Assembly: GCA_900708905.1 (NCBI GenBank)
Contig: CAADRB010000006.1
Location: forward strand, 3,788,233-3,852,232
DNA: 64,000 bases
Direction: 5' to 3'
From: Hymenolepis diminuta
Lineage: Eukaryota > Platyhelminthes > Cestoda > Cyclophyllidea > Hymenolepididae
Shown here: in pieces, positions 34,127-46,900 of the stretch
Layout of the letters: every line of letters starts with the position of its first letter
Position numbering within the stretch: the stretch's first letter is position 1
The notes under the pieces: generated by a model
Database searches by the model: none
The model's input: the letters and a program-made list of their open reading frames with translations, nothing else
What the model was told of the DNA's origin: nothing
Program-made: the position numbers and the translations under genes

Positions 34127-36929
34127 AAATAACAAAACGAAAATTTTCACCGAAAATGATCAATTAAATGACAATTTTTTATCAATTTAATTATATTGAG
34201 AGTTACCAGATCTTTTTTAAAGTAAATTTAAAGGTAATGTAATTATGTGGCTTTATTTTTTATGTATTTTTTTAAAATTTTATTATCGTATATTTCTCAT
34301 GGTTAAGTCTCATCAAGGAAATTCACATAAGTAAAATCATCTAAGTTACGGATATATGAGGTAAGCAGCGCTATTTTGCTAATACTTGAGCTGAACTTTA
34401 TAAAAGAAAATAAAGTCAATGATGAGAAGGCGATAACTTTTTCATGCTCAATTTATTGGTTAAAAATGGTAATGATTATCTGGGTATTATCAGCTGTTAT
34501 GCGCCAACTGGCTGCTCACTCTCATTCTTGGAGAAAGAAACACTTTATGGTCAATTTGGTATGATGTTGATGTTCTATGTTGCCTATTAGAAGTGCAAGA
34601 ACGAAATCAATTCACTTATCTTAACAGCAAATAGGAATTACTTAGAGGTTGAAAGAGAACATTTTCCAAAACTGATAGCTGTAAGGAGATCCTGAGACGG
34701 ACATTACGAGCTGATAGTCAAACCTGGATAATTCCTAAACGTAACCAGTTTGCTCCTGACCCAAGTACGTTGGATTATTACTTTACTAAAAGGTATACGT
34801 AAAAGAGATATTATTTGTATAGATTCTCGGTGCCATCGACTCCTTTTAAATTAAATTGAGGTGGAAATGCATTTTCGGATCCATCGCCACAAGCCCAAAG
34901 ATGATCTGCTAACTGGCAGACTACTTTATCTAGTAGATGGACGGCAAAAGAATTATGTGAAAAGAGGATGGCTCCAAAATCATATGAAAATTTACCACCC
35001 AGATTTTTCCTACGAAGATCAAAATGATAGAGAGAAAGGATAAGTGTGAAGAACTTTAATTTGAAACAGCAGTTAACCTGATAGTTCTGGAACTCAGATG
35101 AAGCTGGGTTCTCCTGATTCCCTGACTCTCATTTCTACTACCTATCCTACAATTTCCTCTTAAACTGTGAACGTATTCTCTCTATAAACTTTCACTTTCT
35201 GTATGTTTAGATTAGTAATGAAAGATAGTAATGCTTTTTAGTCCAGCCATGGAAATTAAATAAAGGGCTGGAAATGTGGTTTTACTTTTAACATCCCAAA
35301 AATGTTGTATTTTACTAAGGAAGATTGTGAGATGTAAACCATTATATTAAAAAATAATTTTTGTCACATATGATAGTATGTTATGCAAGGAAATTTATAG
35401 TGACGCCATTTTCTCATGAATATAAGATCGACTCCCTAAAGATGTATAGGAATTGTGTATTCCGACAGATTTAGGATGAAGATGGCTGCTTGGTTTTAGC
35501 TGTGTAAATGTGACATAACCTAACACATAATGTTTAATCACTCAAATCACTCAAGGTAAAAACAACAAAACAATGACATTTGATTGACTGAGGGCAAGGT
35601 CGCACAGTAGGTAAGGGCCAAATAGATTTTGTGTAACTCTTGCTGTAGTAACTTGAACTAGCCTAACTGGCTTCAAAATAAGCAAGAGCGTTAATAGATA
35701 ATTTTTTACGTGGAGAAATCTAAATTGTAAAAGCAATTGAAATATGCTAATTATATTTCTCAGAAGGAAAGAGACTTAGATTTCCACACACCTCGATCAA
35801 TATAGTATGCCTCCATGTAAATTTAAACCATTCACTTTAATAAAATAGAAGGACTCATTATCCCTTTCAGTTAGTCATGAACTGATCTTTCAATAAACAG
35901 CGAAAGAGAAGGACATTTACAAGTTTCTTTTCGTCAATTAAGAGGTGAATTTGCATCTCTCATATGGTCATTCACTTTATTCGAGAAAAACTATAACCGC
36001 CAGTAGTTTTTAATACTATTTCTCTATGCTTATTGCTGAACAAAACTAACTGGAGTGCTAAGATCATAAAGTGGTTACAATAAAAACTGTTAAAAAACTA
36101 TTTGTAATGCAGGCATTTAATTTTTTCAGAGAATTTTTGGTGGTTTCTGAATTACGGGTGTTAACTAAACTGCTTACCGAGTTATTCAGCTGAATTTCAG
36201 AAACATAGAAAGAAACAGAAATGTGAAGAAGGCTTGCGCGAGTCACTAAAACAACAATGATGCTCAAAAACCAATGGTGTGAAAGTCTTTACAGTGGCTC
36301 GGATTCACGGTGCATATTTGTGCTTTAAGCATTGACCGATCAATAATTAGGCGTCCAATTTTCAGACCACTCACGGCGCGCGCGCACCAAGAATTTCTGT
36401 GTGAAAAGTTAGATTGCGATCGATTTTAATGAGTCATGTTATTTAACACTCTCTACCTAAGTGCTAGAATTTTAATTGCATTCAGTCCCATATCTCAAAT
36501 TGTGGTCTTAAAACAATCAAAGAGTTATTGTATTTCATTAAAACGCCGTTTTATAAATATAAATAGTTACTTAATCTAGACTGTGATTTTTAATAGATAT
36601 TGATATTTGCGAACCTATTTGGATACTATCCTTATTATCTTGAATGCTATCGTAATCAATATTTTACTTCATATCTTCAGTATTTGAAAGTGCTAATAAC
36701 AGCCGCATTTGAGAGAAAAGTTATTCTGAGAAAAAGAAAAATGTTTTTTTGCGTATTTTGTGAAATGTATGCGAAAAATAAGCAATTATAATCAATAACA
36801 TACTCTGATAGATTATTTAACCTAAAATTTAGATTTATTTATTCTATATTTTTAATTAAAATTTTGTGTTCCTTAGCTTTAATCTCATCGAAACAGCTTG
36901 CTGGGACTCTGAAAGCAGATAGATGCTCC

Positions 36930-36943
36930 GTTGCTATAGTAAC
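36930..36943 (+). promoter_or_regulatory. X-box (RFX-binding) motif 2
   Basis: GTTGCTATAGTAAC is the exact reverse complement of the 14-mer at 7207 and also a perfect X-box. It lies in the CBL-COPA intergenic region with no recognised gene nearby. Confidence 0.35.
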
Positions 36944-39900
36944 TTTGAGAAAATTAATTTCATACATTTTTTCATTGTTGAATATAACGATTAAGGTAAG
37001 CCGACAAATTGTATGGAAAATTTCCAATAATTTAACTAATAGTTGGGAGAGCTTGTCTAATTATTCATTATTCTGTACTTTGGGTGTCGTAGATGGCGTA
37101 GAACAATATAGAAATCAGGATGTCTGGAAGAAGACGCCTGCACAGCAAAGAACTAGTTCTAATTAAGAAGTGTGAAACTGACCATCTTGCCATGACACCA
37201 ACACATCTAGTAGCTTAAAGTTACAACAACAGATAGGGAAATTGGGTTGAATAAGAACAACTCTCAAAGGGAATCGAAATGCGATTGGTGTAAGAGCCAA
37301 TCATTTTAGTTTTGGGCAGGTGGGTTCAGGAAACCAAACTTAGAAGGAATAAATTAGGTAGGATGTGATACGATAAATTGGTTAGCTCAAGTATCAACTT
37401 CTAAGACGCTAAATCAATATCAACTATTCTGCGTAAGAAAATCATGGATTTGCCTTCTAGTCCTTCTTGATAAACTATTGAATCAGTCAATGAAGCCGTC
37501 ACTCCTTTCACACTTTTCTCAGTCAATTTATTTATAGATTATGGCTTTGGAGATGTGGAGATTTAGAGAAGGGATTATGGCTTTCACGTTCTAGTTCACC
37601 TAACTGAAATGCCTATATAAATTGATGAAAATTAGTGATTTATTTTCAAAATTAATTTTCCATCACTATCCTTCTTAAACTGGTTGCTGAGGCTTATCAT
37701 AAAATCAGAAATTATGAGTGATTTAGTAAAGCATCACATCTGAGTGTTCTGGTAAATATTAGAATAACTTAAATCCAAGTTTCATGAGATACTCCCGACT
37801 AAGGTTATGGAAAAAATACGAAGTTTGATAGTAGAATTTAGGAAAAATAGTGATAATAATTCATACCACCTAGTTAAATCTTAGTGAAAATGTACATGTT
37901 TAAGAATAGCTGTGCTGAAAATAAATGAATGTCAAACTCCGAAATACAAGACATTCAAGTGGAAAAATGTAAACCTAGTTTCGCAAAATCCAGTTTTAAG
38001 TGGTCACTCTGATTTAGAAACATATACTCTCTCTTCATGCTTTATATTCTATCTAATATATAATAAACATCTTTTAAATTATCACAGACGTACCACAGCC
38101 ATTGGATGAGTCTTTTTCACTTCAAGATATTGATTAATGTCTCCATTTATTTTCCTTTATTCTATTTGGACAAACGGATGCATGGCTCTAGATTAAAGAT
38201 AGAATCAAGGGAAAGGATATTGAGATTTTGTCCATGCGGTTCAGGATTTTCGCTTTTTTCACTGCCCAGCTCAGAAGGAAAAATACCTTTTTTTTAAAGA
38301 TCCTTTCTTACTGAATCCAATATTCACATTAAAGATGAAATTCTGATACGCAGCACTGCATCTACCGTTGTCATTCTTTAAACTCAAAGTCACCGGAAAT
38401 TGGGAACCGGAAGTCCCCGTTGATCATTGAGCCTGAGAAACAGTGATTCTGCTTATAGTGTTTTCAGCAAATATTAGCATACAGCTGGAAGCATCACACT
38501 TAATTTGTATTCCCGAATTCTCTTGAGATGGTAATCAAGATTTCCGTGAAAATATATTTAAACGAATTGATATTGATAAGTGTACTAATTCTACGATCAT
38601 TGCAGATAATCGGTGATTCTGTATTCCAATCACTACTACTTATAGGAATTAATGCTAAACATCTCTGCAAGTATAACTCTGATTCAGGTATATCTATTTA
38701 TAGTAAATTACATCCCAGTGTTGAGTTAAATGTATTACATTTACTTCGTATTAGGTTCTCTTATTCGGTTGCTGAATTCTTTCTACACTTTTCTCACTGT
38801 TTTCATATGAGAAGTTTAACGGACTTTCTTAAGATTATAGCTAGCCAAAATTCAATTAGACATAAGCCTACATACTGAACTGAGTAGTAGAATGAGATAT
38901 ACATAGATTTACTTCATTCCAGAAATGGTGGAAAATAGTACTTTGAACGTCCAAATGGTTCACCAGTTAACTTTGTTTGAAGAGCAAAAAATGAGGTGTA
39001 TGATAAATATAACGAATTATAACTATGATTTTTGAATAGGTATGTAAAACAAAGCTAATCTGATCGATTTTATTTGTTTTACGATTAGTTTAAGCGACTG
39101 ACTAAATCGACACTGCAGTCCCACAACTTTCTTATTGGTTTCCGATAATTAGGGGAGGAATTGCTATCAGTAGTCCCGTTTTACAATCTACCCATTAACC
39201 TCAAGCATTTTTAACGGTAGGAGTGGATAGTCTCTATCACTAACATTGATTGATTTATGCCTTGATGTACAGGGATTCGCACAGGAATAACGAAAATATC
39301 AGTTCTGCACTGATTGTATGACCAAGCAAGCGGTACATTCTAGATTAAAATGCTTGGACCAATTAAGAGTCCTCAGTTTCCATATGCGAGGTGCTAACAC
39401 TACAGAAATACCAAGCTAAATAAGTCATTGTCCAGTTAGAAAATATCGCCAATTATGAGATGGTCCTGTTAGCAGATAAATATCTATCGTATCTATTCTC
39501 CCTTATTATCGATCAATAAAGAATTCTTGATAATAAAATACAGCAGTAAATACATTCCTTTATTGCCCTTCTTTTATTATCTAGATACTACTGAATTTTT
39601 TACGGGATGCATCCCAGTTTTAAACCAAGACGTCAGGCCATGATAACCTATATTTGACTTTGCGTGGTTCAGGAGATGGCTAAATTTGAACTATCTGCTA
39701 TTGGTTAATTCTTACCTCCATTTTGACCTTAATTGGTCATACATATAATTAAAAATATGTGGAATTTTAATGGTTCAAATCCGTAGCTTTCAAGCTAATA
39801 TTGAAAAATATTTCGATGAGTGATAGAAAGAGTTAAGCTAGACCGGCCTGTATTATCAACAGGTGTGTGTGGTTGGTCCGACGTCAAATTTATCTGGTTC

Positions 39901-41296
39901 CAGATATAAATTAAGACGCTAGCAAGTGGGAATGAGTCATAGATAATTTTGATATCCAGACTTAGAGATCATCGACAGTTTAATTTATTTAATTAGGAGG
40001 AAGATATTCACTCAGTTTATTTTATTCGTCTGGTTCGATTATACAGGAACTCTTGATAGATACGAAAAACTTATCCGATTTGGAATTTAAATTTTTATGG
40101 ATTTTTAGAATTTGCTCAATATTTCTTAATGCAATTAATATCGGCTTACACAGGCAGTTTGGATAAGTTCGGTTCTTGAATGTAATAATTGTAAATAGCT
40201 GTCTAATTATTTTAGTAACTAATATACATCATGCTAGTCCGGCATAAATTTATAGTATTCACTTCATGGAGTTTACTCTTAAATCGAGTTATATCATGCA
40301 GCCCAAATTAAAGAATATATGTCACCAATTTCAGGGAAAATGGGTGTAGTAAAGCTCCATATTTTGCACCTAGAGGGGGAAGAATAATCAATGAAAAAAT
40401 TACTATAAGGCATTTAAGAATCTTTGGAATTTCGTATGTTAAGATTACTGTGACCTTGCCCTTGGCGCTAGCATATAATTTCATTAAGAAACCTTTCTTA
40501 TATATTGTGACTTTAAGAATTACTGGATTTTAATAGCTTCGACTGATGTTTCAGCCGAAATCAGTGGTCTCTACCATTCAGTCCATTCGATTCAGCCTGA
40601 GATTTCTTAGTAATGTCGATGGAAGTATCTTCCTTAAAGCAACTCAAGACTCAATGATTTTAGAAAAGAATTAAATAGAAAATTTCTGTCTTACTATTCT
40701 AACCTGTACAAAATTGAAGACTTTAGCCATAGATACGTGATTTGCTTCATCACCAAATTCTTCAAAGTTGACCGGGTCCTTCGTACTCTTTGTGAGTCTG
40801 AATTATCACAAGTCATGAATGTCTTCAAGCAAAATCATAATTTCAGGACCGATATCTTAACTTTTCAGTTTCCCATTTGTAAATAGTATACCAATAATAA
40901 TATATCTCCATGTTCAGATCGTATCTTTAATATTAGCTTATTAACCTAAATATCAACTTAACCTAAGAATGTACTAATTCCAGTGGCGATAAGGCCAAAT
41001 CTGAGTTGATATGACGACAGGTTTGCACCGGAAAAGGATGCACACAAATAAAGTTCAAGGACAAAATGAGCTGCTGAACAAAGTAATGTGAAAAATAAGC
41101 AGTTCATATTCAGTGAAAAGAAAATTAGGATCATATGGTGCTATGATCTAGTCGATACATTTATTGAATTATGAGCAGTCGTTTGAGAAAATTGTGGTCT
41201 TTAAGATGGTGGAACTGCCCTAAAACTTGAAATCTAAAGTCAGATAAACTACTCCATCATAATCAGAGTATCAGAGCTTGAGATGGGGCAAAAGAT

Positions 41297-41440
41297 ATGT
41301 TGGGATCACCTGTTGAGACCCCATACGTGGCCTCGGACATTCCAGCTATTATACACATTGAAATTTCTTATCGTGGACACATACGTGACCTCGGACCCCC
41401 CTACAGTCGTACTCGTTGTGATCACCCATTGAGAATCCAC
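41297..41440 (-). repeat. SINE-like element, copy 8, partial
   Basis: The plus strand has TACGTGACCTCGGACCCCCC and CGTACTCGTTGTGATCACCC with ATTG, which is the reverse complement of the family head. A second TACGTGGCCTCGGAC lies 65 bp to the left, so two head fragments may be nested. Confidence 0.45.
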
Positions 41441-42280
41441 GGAGGACTTTTGGCACCTCATCGAATTCAGAATGAAGAATATGCCTCTCTTCTGAATATA
41501 CAACACGCGCATCGTATTTCTCCCGCTCCTTGTACCTGGTCCTTCTCCTAACAAACTCTGTTCACAACTGTCGCCTTCTCTCCATCTTGTCGTGCGGTGA
41601 AGAACGGCAGTAATATAGCCAGTGCTATATATATGGATTTGGAAGTAACAAATACCAGCTGCCCTCCTCTTACAGATATACGAGACACTAAAAAACAGGA
41701 ATGAGATAATACTATGGTGAAAATAAGAGGGGGAAAGAGAAACAAGAGAGCTAGAGAACAAAAAAAGAATGAGCCGAATTAAAATACGCAGAACTGAGAG
41801 AGTTGTCTGACTTTCATCGTTGATTAGAAGCACAGCCATATGATAATTAGAACTGTTTAGACATGAGTCAACATGTTTGAATAAAATTTCAAATAGTGTG
41901 GCAGTCTCAACATAAGTTTAGACCTCCATATGTATGTAAAGAGTTTTCTTGAAATTCTATTCCGAAAGAACTCCGACTGTTCTCTTTTTTATGAATGGAA
42001 TTAATTTAAAGGTGAAGATGCTAATATGTCTACACATCTGGCTATCAATGAACCACGATATAAGTGCGCAAATTCTTGAAATTTATCGCTTTGATTTTAA
42101 AAATAGCGCCTCTTCTTGACTTCCGAAAACATTCTATAGTTGTTTTACTTTTACCAAACTGATCAGAGAGCTTCATAAAGTTGAGGAGTTATATAGGAGT
42201 CAAAATAAAATTGCATGGGGAATTACAAGCGATAGAGGGAATAATTTGATGTGTTCTGTCGCATATAATCTAAGAAGAGT

Positions 42281-42390
42281 GTTATAACCTAATTAGACTC
42301 ACAAAATAGCCATAATTCCCCGAACTCAATAATAACACATGATTAAGTAGACTTCCACGATTTACTCAAAATTCTTCAAAGCAACGACCT
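42281..42390 (+). repeat. 110-bp direct repeat, left copy
   Basis: It starts GTTATAACCTAATTAG and holds CCCGAACTCAATAATAACAC and ATTTACTCAAAATTC. It aligns without gaps over 110 bp to 43813-43922, at roughly four-fifths identity by eye. It lies in the CBL-COPA intergenic region. Confidence 0.7.
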
Positions 42391-42524
42391 ACATTTGAAG
42401 TACACTTCAACGAATATACTTACTTCATGAACAATTTTGAAAAAAAATGCTAATTTAAGTTTTCCTGGATAGAGTTGTTTATCCAGGATTTCGGATACTG
42501 GTTCCATCATTAATCTTTTCCGAG

Positions 42525-42650
42525 GCTTAGTGTAACGGTAGGGTAGATGATTGCATTGGATCTCCGAAGTTTCGGGATTTCATGGCTGAGGAAGTTCACA
42601 TGCGTCCAAGTGAGTTTCTGTTGGGTTCGTTTTCAGTTTGGAAGTTAAGG
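42525..42650 (+). repeat. SINE-like element, copy 9, diverged
   Basis: TTAGTGTAACGG fits an A box. GAAGTTTCGGGATTTC is a degraded B box, followed by CACATGCGTCCAAGTGAG, similar to the family GTGCATCCAGTGAG. The tail is not recognisable. It sits between the two 110-bp direct repeats described separately. Confidence 0.4.
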
Positions 42651-43812
42651 CTGCGTACCGAGAACGGAGATTTTTGCGACGGAACACCCGGATTTGGACA
42701 TCAACATGAGGCCTCGTCCGGTACCTAAAGGGTTATGAATCCCCTCTGCTGTCTCCTCCTTATGTGACACAAGAAATTACCTTTTCACACTGTCAATAAG
42801 TTGTTCTTCCAGACTTTTGAATTTAGGTTGAGAGTGAAAATGGAAAATTTGATAACACGACGAAGGTCCTCAAATAGAGTAAAAGAGAACCGAGTGACAT
42901 TTCTGGACACAATAATTTTGATTTTCGGTGAGTGACTAATACTGGGTGGGGTCTGTCAACAATGACACCGGTTGTGGTAGATTTAAGAGGTAGATTTAAC
43001 AACCTCGAACATAAATCCACCAGTAAGACTGAGGTCAATGTAAAACCAAGAAACCTTACTTTGAGAGCACATTGCGAAATGAGTGCAGCTATTTGCTTAA
43101 CTTCGCCTGCACTTTGTGCAAGCACTTTGATAGTCTTCCAATGGATCAAGAAATATTTGCAAGAACGATTTCTTCGGATTCGTTGCCCTTACCATCCGTC
43201 GGTGCCGATTGCTTAGAACAGGAAACGAGTATGAGTTAGGCTCGAATGTGATTACACTGGCCAAAATATTTCCGAGAGTTGATCATGGTGGAAGATTTAT
43301 GAGTCAAAGAGAAGCGAGAGTATAGCAACCTTCCCTCTGCCCCTTAAGGCGGACTATTTGATTTGTCTAGTGATTAAGCAGACAGAATTTCGAGACCAAT
43401 TGTTTCTTGAGCTTGGTTAGCTCGGGAATAGGACTTGCTGGAATGACTTTAGGGATGGAATATTCGTTAGAGTATGTGAAATCGTTACTTTTACACTATC
43501 TCTTACTGCAACTTCAGGTCATCATTGGGTGTCTGAAATAGGGTTGCAGTAGGAAGCACATTTGGAGATAAGGGGACAATCAGAGATTGAAGGGAATTTT
43601 TCAAAGAATTTAGACAGTGGTAGTAGATGTAATAGAGTCATTAGGAGACATTTTAGCCGGTATTTTCACTTAGAAAGCGTTTATTTCTGTATGTAAACTT
43701 TCAAACATTTTGTAAAGAGTTGAACAACCCACTATTTGTTGAGAAACCAAAGGCTCTCTTGCTTTAGGTGTAGTAAATCTTCATAGATAGTAAATAATGT
43801 GTGCTCGCCAAT

Positions 43813-43922
43813 TGTTATAACCTTATTAGTCTCCAAAAATAGCCACAATCACCCGAACTCAATGATAACACGTGATTAAGTTAACTTTCGCAATTTACTC
43901 AAAATTCCGCAAAGCACTGATC
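43813..43922 (+). repeat. 110-bp direct repeat, right copy
   Basis: It starts GTTATAACCTTATTAG and holds CCCGAACTCAATGATAACAC and ATTTACTCAAAATTC. Orientation is the same as the left copy, 1,532 bp away. No pol-type reading frame lies between the copies. Confidence 0.7.
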
Positions 43923-46900
43923 CATAATTTTATTGCAATTTAATAAAAGTGTAAATTTTATGAATGATCAAAAATAATTTAACTTCGTTTTTCTTGAATA
44001 ATAAATATTCATTTTATTCAACAAATGATCAACTTATTTCCTGCATGTTCACGTTTTGAATAAACTTGTTCAACTAGTCTCAACGACCACAGATAAACTT
44101 ATTTAATCTCTTTTTAATGCCCTTTAACTGGGGTATTACTTTAGAGAAATAGCTACAGGTTAGAAAAGTTAATACAGCTGAAAGCTCGTTTTTAAATGCT
44201 TCTACAAACTTCACCACAAATGGGATAGGTAAGAGACCGAGACTAAGACGCGGATATTTCGGTTAGGAGAGCACAAAATGAAATGTCTGTCTTCAGGAGA
44301 TCGATAACAAGCCTCATTTTCGTTTATCGTGTTTAACCTCGTGAGAGACAATCCTACCCCGTTTCTGTCCTGCTGTGTGGTGAAGATCGTAATCACCTAG
44401 GAGGATGATTGCTTATCAATACTCTCAGAATCTCAGCCCTAGGTTTCTCACCTCACTCTCTCTTACAGAGATAGGATCAACCCTCTTATGAGATGATAAA
44501 AAGGGAAAGATTCTCTCGGAACTCATTCTTTTATTTTGACCTATTCTTCTTTGTTCTGTTTTTAATCTCTCATGTGGTAAATCGGTACTGAAACTGAATA
44601 AAATGAAAATTGCACGCCTTCGGAAAGATCACAAAGACATTAATTTTTTTTCAATTTGACAGACGAGCTATTTGGGTATTTGTGAAGTATCATGGGTTGG
44701 CATCTAAAGAGGAATGTACTTTTGATGTTATTTTGGTTGGATAAAATGGAATATTTTTTTATCCGAAAGAAATTAAAACAACAATTTTATTGTTAATTAT
44801 TTACTAATTTTACATAATTGCTAAAGTACACAAAATTTGTGAGCATAGTTTGGGGTAAACAGATAAAATTTGCTTAATCTCGTGTTATTAACGATACGAA
44901 GGATTGTGGATATTTTGTAGGCTTAAAAGGCTGTACAATTTTTGAATATCGGCTTCGATGTTGAACCTTCGGCAGATCACATGAATCAAATTAAAGCAGT
45001 TTAGTTGAGACTTAAACTTTCAAATTGGGCGATTAATACTTCAAAAGTCCAGATTTAAAGGAAAAAAACGGTAAAATGAAAAATGTCGATTGTAAAGTGC
45101 TAAAACCTATAAATACCAATGAAAAAGTATTAACATGCCAATTAGTGTTGCCTAAATAAGATAGATAGTTCAACCTGAAGTTAAATTATGCTACACCGAT
45201 ATATTTGGAGAGGGTAATATCAATATTGGAGTTTAGCAATATTAGATCAAATGATCAAATTAAGGAAAATAATTAACTCAGGGACGTAGCCTGAGTTGAA
45301 TATGAGTGTACATTTAAAATAAGGAAATTCTATAAACTCGGTAAGTTCTATCATAAAATAGCATGTTTTAAACGCCTACATAATAGAATTCACTTAATGA
45401 ACAATAATTCGATTCATCGAATGAATATGTTAATGGTCTTAAGTGGGAAAAGGAAGCTGTGGTCGGATGCAAGTAAGAAGAGTCACGAAAGAAGAATATT
45501 GACGAACTAATGATGCGAAGAATGCAGCTAATTTGCGTACGGAAAAGATTAACCGGTTAAAATATCTTAAATAGAGGCATAAATAATATCCCAAATTGTG
45601 AGCTGGATCGAACTTTGAGATTTCTTTATGCACCAACCTGCCTATAGACAACAGACTTTTCGAAAAATTCGGATGGTCAGTTGTGTGAATACAATACTGA
45701 AAGTATTTCCTTGACAGCCTTTATCATTTTTACATATCTCATTTATAAAACTTCAACCTGTTTGATAGAAGTGACTGAAAATTCCTGTACTAAATTCAGG
45801 ATTCTGCGGGAGTATTTCAAATCAAGATGAATTATGGTTGGGATTTAGCTGAAAATGTCTTTAGTCTGGTGTTTCCTTAAATATCAGCAACTTAGATGTA
45901 TTATTAGAGTTTAAAACTGCCCATTTGACGCATGAAATTTCAAAATCCTGGGATAAAACCTTTAGAATTCAAAAGCATGACAACGGACTTGCACCAAATT
46001 TAAGTGGTTTCACCAATATGGCTCTTAAGATAGAAATGTACCACTTTATAAATTTTCTCAGTCAGTGAAATTAAAAGCGACTATTCTAGTTATATATTAT
46101 ATAAATTAACGTTACATTTCAATAACATCCTTTGATCTGGCAGCTATCGGATGTAACTTTTCTGAACTGTCATTAGTAGCTTTTCCGTAGAAGGCGGGAT
46201 GCACATCCATTAAAATTTACGAATCAGCAACAAAGTGCACAAACATCAAACCGCATGCGTGGCGAAAAGTTCATGTCTTTTAAACATTACCTTATGTGTT
46301 AGCGGATGCTGTAAAGTGCTTGTCCAAACTTGTTTGAGTTGCTAATCTTTCCTGAGGGTGATTGTGTCATTTTTCGAGGACAGCGAACTTCGCTATGAAC
46401 TTTAAACCTCTTAGTGTAGTGTACAAAATGTACTTCTTAGGTAAATTTCTTAAATTGAATCACATTTTCAAAAGTCAATTATTATTTGAGCTCACTTAAG
46501 CTATCTTCATTGGCAAAAGTTGCTTAAATGTAAATATAAGACAAGTGGATACATAAATGCAGAGATATACTGACGCCTTGAAAGTGGAGGGAGAGCTTTT
46601 ACGTTTTGAAGCTTACCAAAAGTGGATTACAGTTTTGGACATTGTATCCCGCCGAAGCCACATTAGTACCCAGTATCAAGAAATTGGATTGTATTATTTA
46701 AGAACAGACGGAGATTCATAAATGTTACTGACTGAATTATGCGCACTAAGCGACATTTCAATAGCACAAGCAAGAAGTTGGGGAGAAGACTTTTGAAAAG
46801 TAACAATCCAATGTTAGTTATGCTCTATAAAATCACAGAAAATAGACCCTACACATTCCCACAACACCACAAATGCATGAAATTCACATTGTAATTGAAT

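Noticed and set aside
34861..35043. Short frame with a KRGWLQNHMKIYH segment like half of a C2H2 zinc finger
   Set aside because: The leucine-histidine-histidine spacing fits, but the two cysteines are missing and there is no neighbouring finger.
36864..37166. 100-codon open frame on the plus strand near X-box 2
   Set aside because: The X-box lies inside the frame rather than upstream of it, the start is not ATG, and no homology was recognised.
41306..41839. 177-codon open frame on the minus strand
   Set aside because: No recognisable domain, low-complexity hydrophobic start, overlaps SINE-like and other repeat sequence. Treated as chance or repeat-derived.
42932..43216. 94-codon plus frame overlapping a 108-codon minus frame
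   Set aside because: Both strands are open over the same stretch, neither matches a family, and it lies between the 110-bp direct repeats.
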